Shown in pieces: positions 1 to 6,218 of a stretch of DNA of 16,311 nt (position 1 is the first letter of the stretch; the number at the start of each line of letters is the position of its first letter). The stretch covers positions 1 through 16,311 of the forward strand of contig WFOJ01000123.1 of NCBI GenBank assembly GCA_015488125.1, in the 5' to 3' direction. The stretch is from Mariprofundaceae bacterium. Its GTDB lineage: Bacteria > Pseudomonadota > Zetaproteobacteria > Mariprofundales > Mariprofundaceae. Both the position numbers and the translations under genes were made by a program. Below the pieces are notes generated by a model, which made no database searches, had not been told where the DNA came from, and worked only from the letters and a program-made list of their open reading frames with translations.

Positions 1-417
1 AGGCGTAACCACCACGCCATCAGCCAGTACAGCTTCTTCTGGCTGAAACGGGCGCATACTGAGAATCGATTTTCCCTTCAGAGGAATGCGTGTAAAATCA
101 GGCCAGATACGGTCATTCAGAAAATCTTCACTCAGGGTTCGCAAATTCTCCGGGAGACTGTGAACCAGAATATTGTTTTCCTTACTTTTTTCAGCCATCA
201 GTTTGATGGATCGGTTATCGGCAAGAAAAGCAATATCACTGATGTGATCGAGATGGGTGTGTGAGACAAAGATATGGCGGATCAGAAACTGCTCCTCCAG
301 CGTTAACACAATGGTCGGTGAACCCGCATCCAGTAGAATTGTGTCATTCACCAAGAAAGAACTAAGATGCCACCCCAGCAAACGACCGCCGTAGCATCCC
401 AGCACCCTGATTTTCAT
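1..417 (-). CDS. Metallo-beta-lactamase-fold hydrolase resembling class II cyclic-nucleotide phosphodiesterase (5' part only)
   Basis: The first 139 codons are visible and the gene continues past position 1. The N-terminus (MKIRVLGCYGG, then ILLDAG around residues 27-32) is the usual opening of a metallo-beta-lactamase fold. The metal-binding motif HTHLDH lies at residues 53-58 and is followed by ISDIAFLADN. The H-x-H-L-D-H-[ILVM] core and the downstream pattern resemble bacterial proteins annotated as class II 3',5'-cyclic-nucleotide phosphodiesterases; this is family knowledge, and the substrate is inferred. The ATG (417-415) overlaps the trpA stop codon (ATGA), so the gene is translationally coupled to trpA, with a modest GGAAAG ribosome site. 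The nearby cyclase and cNMP-binding genes support a role in cyclic-nucleotide turnover. A different MBL hydrolase activity cannot be excluded without the C-terminal half. Confidence 0.8.
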   Translation of the reverse strand, partial: MKIRVLGCYGGRLLGWHLSSFLVNDTILLDAGSPTIVLTLEEQFLIRHIFVSHTHLDHISDIAFLADNRSIKLMAEKSKENNILVHSLPENLRTLSEDFLNDRIWPDFTRIPLKGKSILSMRPFQPEEAVLADGVVVTP

Positions 418-1229
418 GACTCTTTCCGTTTCATGGCTATCTCCAGTGATTCAACCAATGATTTCATCGATGCAACACTATCGGAAAAATTCCTATTCGC
501 ATCTGTGACTTTACTCACAAAAGCGGAACCAACCACTACGCCATCGGCAAAAGTGGCAACAGCCGCTGCCTGTTCCGCCGTCTTGATACCAAAGCCAACG
601 CACACAGGAACTGCCGCCTGCTGACGAAGTCCGTCAACCCGCTGCTGAATATCCGCCAGCGCCCCTATTGCTGCACCGGTGATACCAGTGAGGCTGACAT
701 AATAGATAAAGCCTTCGGCATATTGCAATACCTTTGCAATTCTGGCTGCTGAGGAAGTTGGCGCAAGCAGAAATATCTGCGCGATATCATGCGATTGCAG
801 TGCGCTGCGACACAAGTCGCTTTCTTCCGGGGGAAGATCTACCAGCAACACACCATCAACCCCTGCATCTGCAGCACGTTCGGCAAACACATCGAAACCA
901 ATACTGTACGGCGTATTGGCATAACCCATCAACACAATACCTTTTTCGGGATATGCCTCCCTCACACTGCGGGCAATCGAAAACACGTCTTTCAGCGTAC
1001 ATCCGGCTGCCAACGCCCGCTCACTGGCAGCCTGAATCACCGGGCCATCAGCCATAGGATCGGAAAATGGCATGCCGATCTCAATAATATCTGTGTGCGC
1101 TGTCAATGTGTTGATATATTGCTCCGAGCGCTCCTGATCGGGATCACCAGCCGTTAAATACCCCACCAGCGCCGCACGCTTCTGTTCACGACAACGCTGA
1201 AATACGTTTTCCAGACGCACTTTACTCAT
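414..1229 (-). CDS. trpA: Tryptophan synthase alpha subunit
   Basis: TrpA cleaves indole-3-glycerol phosphate to indole and glyceraldehyde 3-phosphate, and passes indole through a tunnel to TrpB in the alpha2-beta2 cytoplasmic complex. The 271-residue product is normal length for the family. The catalytic pair is visible as E50 in IIEIGMPFSDP and D61 in MADGPVIQ, equivalent to E49 and D60 of the E. coli enzyme. The phosphate-binding region VCVGFGIKTAEQAA is also present. The ATG overlaps the 3' end of trpB by 8 bases and has a strong AGGAGG ribosome site inside trpB. The TGA overlaps the start of the MBL-fold gene. It is therefore an internal cistron of a trpF-trpB-trpA operon, with no promoter of its own seen. 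Confidence 0.97.
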   Translation of the reverse strand: MSKVRLENVFQRCREQKRAALVGYLTAGDPDQERSEQYINTLTAHTDIIEIGMPFSDPMADGPVIQAASERALAAGCTLKDVFSIARSVREAYPEKGIVLMGYANTPYSIGFDVFAERAADAGVDGVLLVDLPPEESDLCRSALQSHDIAQIFLLAPTSSAARIAKVLQYAEGFIYYVSLTGITGAAIGALADIQQRVDGLRQQAAVPVCVGFGIKTAEQAAAVATFADGVVVGSAFVSKVTDANRNFSDSVASMKSLVESLEIAMKRKES

Positions 1230-2451
1230 CAGCCGCCTCCTGAGCCAGCATCGCCATGACGGTATTCATATCCTTGTCACCCCGTCCGGAAAGATTGATC
1301 AACACCATGGCCTCACGCGGCATGTCAGCCGCCAGACGCAAACCGGCCGCCAGCGCGTGACTGGATTCCAGCGCCGGAATAATCCCCTCCGTTCGGGTAA
1401 GCAGGCGAAACGCATCCAGCGCTTCATCATCTGAGGCGGCCATTAGCTCCAGTTCACCGCCTTCATACATCGCCGCCAGTTCCGGGCCAACGCCCGGATA
1501 ATCCAGTCCGGCGGAAATACTGTGCGTACCCTGAATCTGGCCTTCCATATCTTCCAGCAAATACGTCAGATTACCGTGTAAAATACCCGCTCTGCCCGCC
1601 GCCAGCGAAGCCGCATGCTGTCCGCTCTGCAAACCATGACCAGCAGCTTCCACCGCTACCAGTCGCACGCCCTGATCACGCAGCGGATGCAGCAGACCCA
1701 TGGCATTGGAGCCGCCACCGACACAGGCTACCGCAACATCCGGCAAACGCCCGGCCTGCTGCTGGCTTTGCGCCAGTGCCTCCTGACCAATAACGCTATG
1801 AAACTGGCGCACCATCAGCGGGTAAGGATGCGGCCCGGCTACCGTACCGATGATGTAAAACGTCGATTCACAACTGGCAACCCAGTCGCGCAAGGCCTCA
1901 TTCAATGCATCCTTCAATGTCGCTGTTCCCGAATCAACCGGAATAACCCGGGCTCCCAGCAATTGCATACGGAACACATTGGGAGCCTGCCGCTCCATAT
2001 CTTCCCGCCCCATATATACATCGCAATCCATGCCAAACATGGCAGCGACAGTTGCCGTCGCCACACCGTGTTGTCCGGCGCCGGTTTCAGCAATCACCCG
2101 CTTCTTGTCCATACGCCGCGCCAGCAAACCCTGGCCTATCGTATTATTGATTTTATGCGCACCGGTATGCGTCAGATCCTCGCGCTTTAACCATATTTGC
2201 GCCCCGCCATTTTCACGCGAAAGACGCTCAGCGTGATACAGCGGCGTAGCTCGTCCCACATAGTTCTGTAATAAATGCATGCGTTCATCATGGAATGCCG
2301 GATCAGCCCAGGCACTGGCAAACGCTTCCTCCAGTTCCTGCAACGGCCCCATCAGGGTCTCTCCCACGAACCTGCCACCAAAACGACCAAAATGCCCTCG
2401 CGCATCCGGTGGATGACTGATCGTCAGATCGTATGCTTCCTGCAATGTCAT
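1222..2451 (-). CDS. trpB: Tryptophan synthase beta subunit
   Basis: TrpB is the PLP enzyme that joins indole and serine to make tryptophan. The 409-residue product shows the PLP lysine in LTHTGAHKINN (K100), the catalytic glutamate in AETGAGQHG (E122) and the PLP phosphate-binding loop CVGGGSNAMG (about 243-252). The N-terminus PPDARGHFGRFGGRFVGETL is typical of the TrpB1 class that pairs with TrpA. The start codon overlaps the trpF stop by 4 bases (ATGA) and has a GAGGTG ribosome site 6 bases upstream. A short N-terminal extension relative to the E. coli protein is unremarkable. All key residues are intact, so the enzyme should be functional. Confidence 0.98.
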   Translation of the reverse strand: MTLQEAYDLTISHPPDARGHFGRFGGRFVGETLMGPLQELEEAFASAWADPAFHDERMHLLQNYVGRATPLYHAERLSRENGGAQIWLKREDLTHTGAHKINNTIGQGLLARRMDKKRVIAETGAGQHGVATATVAAMFGMDCDVYMGREDMERQAPNVFRMQLLGARVIPVDSGTATLKDALNEALRDWVASCESTFYIIGTVAGPHPYPLMVRQFHSVIGQEALAQSQQQAGRLPDVAVACVGGGSNAMGLLHPLRDQGVRLVAVEAAGHGLQSGQHAASLAAGRAGILHGNLTYLLEDMEGQIQGTHSISAGLDYPGVGPELAAMYEGGELELMAASDDEALDAFRLLTRTEGIIPALESSHALAAGLRLAADMPREAMVLINLSGRGDKDMNTVMAMLAQEAADE

Positions 2452-3119
2452 GATTTCACCTCTTCATCAACTGCCTGTACATGCGGCCAGGCATTCACCA
2501 GCTTCACCAATGCCTTGATTTTCTCTTCATCCTTAATACCCGGCGAAAGTTCTACACCGGATGACACATCCACCGCAAACCAGGGCCTGATTTGCAAGGC
2601 CTGTACGATATTATCGGCATTCAGGCCGCCAGCGAGAATCAACGGGTAACGATGACGCAATCCTTCCAGTAACGACCAGTCAAAACACCTTCCCGTGCCG
2701 CCATACACCCCTGGCGGAGCCTTGGCATCCAGCAGTACAGGACAAGGAAACTGCGTAACCCTGGCAACATCCTCAGCGGTTCTGATCGCCACCGCCTTGA
2801 CCACTCGCCGGGCCTGCGCCTGACAAAATTCCGGTGTTTCGTCACCATGCAACTGAATCACACCCAACGGACATTGCGTCAACACGGCATCAATTTCCGC
2901 CTGTGAAGGATTGACAAACAAGCCAACGGCAGAAACAAATGGTGGTATTTGCCGGATGATAGCGGCGGCGCGCCCAGGAGAAATATAACGCGGTGACTTT
3001 TCATAAAAGACAAAGCCCAATGCATCCACGCCAAGACGTGATGCTGCCAATGCGTCTTCTACACGGGTAATACCGCACACTTTCAAACGCGTTCGTGAGA
3101 ATGGATAAATGACGTGCAT
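2448..3119 (-). CDS. trpF: Phosphoribosylanthranilate isomerase
   Basis: TrpF performs the Amadori rearrangement of N-(5-phosphoribosyl)anthranilate in tryptophan synthesis. The 223-residue protein is a stand-alone TIM barrel rather than a TrpC-TrpF fusion. Visible motifs are KVCGIT near residue 14 (catalytic cysteine), ALGFVFYEKSPRYI, VQLHGDE-like IQLHGDE, LDAKAPPGVYGGTGRCFDW (catalytic aspartate), LAGGLNADNI and VDVSSGVELSPGIKD. It is first in the trpF-trpB-trpA-MBL run. The translation start is unusual: an inverted-repeat element ends only 9 bases before the ATG, and no good Shine-Dalgarno sequence is seen, only TAGAG at the edge of the element. No better in-frame start is available before the KVCGIT motif. 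Confidence 0.96.
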   Translation of the reverse strand: MHVIYPFSRTRLKVCGITRVEDALAASRLGVDALGFVFYEKSPRYISPGRAAAIIRQIPPFVSAVGLFVNPSQAEIDAVLTQCPLGVIQLHGDETPEFCQAQARRVVKAVAIRTAEDVARVTQFPCPVLLDAKAPPGVYGGTGRCFDWSLLEGLRHRYPLILAGGLNADNIVQALQIRPWFAVDVSSGVELSPGIKDEEKIKALVKLVNAWPHVQAVDEEVKS

Positions 3120-3128
3120 TGCACAACT

Positions 3129-3295
3129 CTAGGAGTCTGTCGGGCTTTGGCAATCGTCACGAGAAATAGCGAGATTGAGTCAAATAGACGACCTGTTGGC
3201 GGCGAATAGCAGCGCTATTTAACAAAAACAGGGCGAATATTTGGCCAATAGCCGCTTTTTCGTAGTAGATTGATCAAAGCCCGACAGACTCCTAG
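3129..3295. mobile_element. MITE-like inverted-repeat element, copy 1 (167 bp)
   Basis: The ends are a perfect 21-bp inverted repeat: 3129-3149 (CTAGGAGTCTGTCGGG...) against 3275-3295 (...CCCGACAGACTCCTAG). CTAG is present at both outer ends and could be a target duplication. The interior has no credible ORF but contains shorter inverted repeats (AAATAGCG near 3164 with CGCTATTT near 3212, and a TTGGCCAA palindrome near 3241). It matches the copy at 15277-15442 in reverse orientation, with about five substitutions and one single-base gap. This is the structure expected of a non-autonomous transposable element mobilised by a transposase elsewhere. The parent insertion sequence is not in the window and I cannot name its family. 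Confidence 0.85.
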
Positions 3296-3410
3296 GCGTC
3301 TGTCGGACTTTGGCAATCGTCACGAGAAATAGAGAAGTTGGATCAACTACGCGATCTGTTGGCGGAAAATAGCAACGCTATAAACAAAAATAGTGCCAAC
3401 ATCTGGACAG
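3292..3410. repeat. MITE-like element, copy 2 (degenerate, 3' truncated)
   Basis: Starting at the CTAG that closes copy 1, the sequence resumes the same element in the same orientation: GTCTGTCGGACTTTGG, then CAATCGTCACGAGAAATAG, then a diverged but alignable interior to about 3410. The right-hand inverted repeat is missing. It is more diverged than copies 1 and 4, so it is probably an older insertion. The two copies lie head-to-tail and share CTAG. Together with the unassigned 3411-3453 they fill the gap between the cyclase stop codon and trpF. I see no gene or clear terminator in that 334-base gap. Confidence 0.75.
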
Positions 3411-3453
3411 ATCCCCAACCATGGCATTCTGGAACAGAAGCGCCCGAGCTATA

Positions 3454-4896
3454 TTATTTTCGAGGCATAAATCCAGGAGAGTCAGTATCTGTCGTTTTGG
3501 AAAATTTCTCGTGCCAGCTTTGATATAGTAGTGACCATACCCCCAGGTATGACCAAGTGATGCGCAGACGAGCCCTGTTTTCCTCGCCCGGATAAACATC
3601 AACGACCTTGGCATAAACGCCATCATGACAAGTGGTGTGAAACATTACTTCCACATCAAGCAGTTTTTTCAACGGACGAGCACAACAAACTTCCAGCACC
3701 GAAACACCAGCAGCAACAATACGGGAAGGTACCGACAAGCGCACGGCTTTATCCTTCAGAATCAACAGATCAACATCAACCGGTACAGGTAGAGGGAGTA
3801 GCGCTGCCAAAAACAAGGGAGGAAGACTAAGGTACTGCTGTTTCCACCTTACTGCTGCCACATCATGAAGTATCAGTGGCTCACTGATCCCCTTGGCTTT
3901 TACTTGATGGCTTCCACGAATTTCCAGAGCTCCCCGGCAAAGCTGCAGGGTAACATCCGAGATCAACACCTGGCCACCCAAGGTACAACTTTCAATTCTT
4001 GATGCGATATTCACAACCTGTCCGACAGCTCCGTATTTTGCCCGTTTTCCTGAACCAATATTACCCATAATTGCCTCGCCGCTATGAATACCGACCCCCA
4101 TTTCCACTTGCGGCAGCCCCATCATCATGAACTTGCGATTTAATGCTGGTATAGCCAGTTGCATATCGACAGCACAATACACAGCCTGCAAGGCATGCTC
4201 AGGTAACGCAATCGGCGCCCCGAATGTGGCCAAAATCCCGTCACCGATAAATTCCTCAATCGTTCCTTTGTGACGCATAATAATTTCAGTCATTACATCC
4301 AGATAAGCATTCAGCATTCGCACAATGCACGTGGCATTCAGCATTTCACTAATGCGGGTAAATCCCCGCAGATCTGCCATTAGCACTGAAATTTCGCACA
4401 TCTCACCACCAAGTTTCAAACCGCCTGGTGTATCAATGATCAATGAGACAATTTCATCTGAAAGATAGCGCCCAAATACGTTGCGAATAAATTGCCGTGC
4501 GGCCTGAAGTTGTAAATGGTTTTTGATACGGGCAAGCGCAATAGCAGGTGAAACTGGCTTGTGAATATAATCGACTGCACCTGCCTCAAATCCCTCCACT
4601 TCATCACAAACATCTTGCAGGGCAGTAATGAAAATAACCGGCGTATCGCGACAATTACTGATTTGTTTCAACCGACGACAAACTTCAAAACCATCCATAC
4701 CAGGCATCATTACATCCAATAGAACAAGGTCGGGAGGATGATGACTGGCGCAAATACTCAGTGCCCTTTGACCACACGTAGCCACCTTTAATTCGTAGTG
4801 TTGTTTCAAGATAGCAACAAGAACGGCAATGTTTTCCGGTGTATCATCAACCACAAGCACTTGAGCTTTGCGTGTATCCGCAGGTGGCGATGACAT
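3454..4896 (-). CDS. Response regulator with class III adenylate/guanylate cyclase domain
   Basis: The 480-residue cytoplasmic protein (from the ATG at 4896) has a REC receiver domain at about 12-130 and a class III cyclase domain at about 163-330. REC residues are all present: acidic pair D17/D18, phospho-acceptor D61 in LLDVMMPG, T91 and K113. The cyclase has both metal aspartates (D175 in LMADLRGFT, D219 in FIGDGILATF) and the transition-state pair N296/R300 (VVNIASR), so it should be active. The base-selecting positions are E215 and G289 rather than the Lys plus Asp/Thr of typical adenylate cyclases. A beta-rich tail (about 375-450) weakly resembles PilZ. The open frame extends upstream to a TTG at 4941, but the ATG lies 4 bases after the upstream stop codon and fits translational coupling. 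It probably makes a cyclic nucleotide when its receiver is phosphorylated; no kinase is visible. Confidence 0.9.
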   Translation of the reverse strand: MSSPPADTRKAQVLVVDDTPENIAVLVAILKQHYELKVATCGQRALSICASHHPPDLVLLDVMMPGMDGFEVCRRLKQISNCRDTPVIFITALQDVCDEVEGFEAGAVDYIHKPVSPAIALARIKNHLQLQAARQFIRNVFGRYLSDEIVSLIIDTPGGLKLGGEMCEISVLMADLRGFTRISEMLNATCIVRMLNAYLDVMTEIIMRHKGTIEEFIGDGILATFGAPIALPEHALQAVYCAVDMQLAIPALNRKFMMMGLPQVEMGVGIHSGEAIMGNIGSGKRAKYGAVGQVVNIASRIESCTLGGQVLISDVTLQLCRGALEIRGSHQVKAKGISEPLILHDVAAVRWKQQYLSLPPLFLAALLPLPVPVDVDLLILKDKAVRLSVPSRIVAAGVSVLEVCCARPLKKLLDVEVMFHTTCHDGVYAKVVDVYPGEENRARLRITWSYLGVWSLLYQSWHEKFSKTTDTDSPGFMPRK

Positions 4897-4900
4897 GGTA

Positions 4901-6070
4901 TCAGCTGCGTAATTTTTTTTTGTCGCGTTTATCGCGCTCAAGAAGATTCCGCCTCATCTGCTGATCTTGCATATAATGCTCACGGTATAAGGCTTCAGGC
5001 CAGCGATACAAGACAGCGTCTGCCACCGCGCTCGCTCTGGTTTTGCGTATGTTATGCAACACACCAAGCTCACCGGTTACGCCACCGGGGCCAACAGCAT
5101 GCAAATAGGCTTCCCGCCCCTCATCCCTGCCGGTGACGGAAAGAAGCCCGGAATATACAACGTAGAGATCAAGATTGCTCCGTTCACTGAAGTCAAACAA
5201 TATTTCACCTGCTGTTAGTGAAAGTGGCTCCATCTGCTCTGCAATCACTCGTCGCTGTTTACCGGATAAATGCGCAAAAAATGATGTTTTGGCGAGCAGC
5301 CGTTCCGAACTGTGCGCCTGATACTGTCCGCTCATTAGCTGCAGGAACATGCCGTCCTTTTCCGCAATTTTTTCAAGTACGGCATAAGACAGTGAAAACA
5401 GTAAGGTATCTCCCACCGCATACAAATCGGCACTGCGACGACGGGATTTGGAAAAAAAGGCGGCTTCGCCCACCACGCTGCCAGCTTCAAAAGTAGCCAT
5501 TTTATTCCTCTCTCCATCATCACAGCGTACAACAGGGCACAGCGCACCGCGAGCAATAATAAACAGGCAATCGGCAGGTTCATTGGTTTTAACAACACGT
5601 TCGCCATTTGTGGCGCGAACGGCCACACAGGCAGCTCTCACCTCATCAAACAATGTATCGTCCATGGCGGCGAACATGGTGTTCGACCGCATGGCATAAA
5701 TCAATGCATCATCATCGCAAAGAAAGCTCAGACACTGCGAAATCGGCCACTTCTTGCGGCGACAAATATCGAATAACCCTCTCCCTTCCTCAGGTCGGAG
5801 ATGGCGGAGTGTCCGGAATTTCGCAAATGCCTGCAAGGTTTTCGGCGCATCGTTGGCAGCGATAAAATACTGCACAAGCCACCAGAAATGATCAGCAGCC
5901 TCATTGTTGCAACCGGCTCGTCGATACATTTCTGCTGCCATTTGGTGATATTCAACATTCTCGCCGGTCAGTGATAGCAGTTCATCCAGCATTACAGCCG
6001 CACTCTTGTATTCCTTGCGTTGTATGGCCGTTTTGACCGTTTGCTTCAACTGCTCAACATAAAGTGACAT
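4901..6070 (-). CDS. Protein with helical N-terminus and two cyclic-nucleotide-binding domains
   Basis: The 389-residue protein starts with about 100 residues of TPR-like helices (AAVMLDELLSLTGENVEYHQ, then AEMYRRAGCNNEAADHF). Two cNMP-binding (CAP/PKA-type) domains follow at about 132-250 and 263-375. Each has a recognisable phosphate-binding cassette: GEAAFFSKSRRRSA (201-214) and GELGVLHNIRKTRAS (333-347), both with the conserved Gly-Glu and Arg. No helix-turn-helix, kinase, channel or membrane segment is seen, so it is not a CRP-type regulator. The TPR-like part suggests it signals through a protein partner. It is the first gene of the operon with the cyclase, which starts 4 bases downstream, so it is a likely reader of the cyclase product. 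The coding sequence ends with a run of nine A residues just before the stop codon. Confidence 0.88.
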   Translation of the reverse strand: MSLYVEQLKQTVKTAIQRKEYKSAAVMLDELLSLTGENVEYHQMAAEMYRRAGCNNEAADHFWWLVQYFIAANDAPKTLQAFAKFRTLRHLRPEEGRGLFDICRRKKWPISQCLSFLCDDDALIYAMRSNTMFAAMDDTLFDEVRAACVAVRATNGERVVKTNEPADCLFIIARGALCPVVRCDDGERNKMATFEAGSVVGEAAFFSKSRRRSADLYAVGDTLLFSLSYAVLEKIAEKDGMFLQLMSGQYQAHSSERLLAKTSFFAHLSGKQRRVIAEQMEPLSLTAGEILFDFSERSNLDLYVVYSGLLSVTGRDEGREAYLHAVGPGGVTGELGVLHNIRKTRASAVADAVLYRWPEALYREHYMQDQQMRRNLLERDKRDKKKLRS

Positions 6071-6105
6071 AACTGCACTTATCCCCCACCAAAGAATGAG
6101 CGACG

Positions 6106-6133
6106 ATCATAGATCAAGTATGAGACAAGTCAA
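6106..6133 (-). promoter_or_regulatory. Sigma70-type promoter for the cNMP-binding/cyclase operon
   Basis: On the minus strand TTGACT (6133-6128) and TATGAT (6111-6106) are separated by 16 bases, each 5/6 to consensus. The -10 box lies about 35 bases upstream of the ATG at 6070. A G-rich stretch (GTGGGGGA) may serve as ribosome site, though its spacing is rather long. The site lies in the 148-base divergent region shared with thiC. No clear CRP-type palindrome was found there. Confidence 0.6.
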
Positions 6134-6218
6134 TTCACAAACCTTCGCTATCCCTTTGGTGATCGGGTTTTTCCTGCATCCAACAGCCTGCTAGCATACG
6201 CCGCCAACTGGAGGTCGC

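Noticed and set aside
3120..3453. CRISPR-like array from the repeated GTCTGTCGG and CGAGAAATAG units
   Set aside because: Only two units, no regular spacers, and the pattern is explained by tandem inverted-repeat elements.
3338..3626. Short ORFs on both strands between the cyclase 3' end and the repeats
   Set aside because: They lie in degenerate repeat sequence or out of frame over the cyclase tail, with no ribosome site or recognisable product.
6071..6218. TPP riboswitch ahead of thiC
   Set aside because: The conserved CTGAGA and CTGATC segments are absent from the leader.
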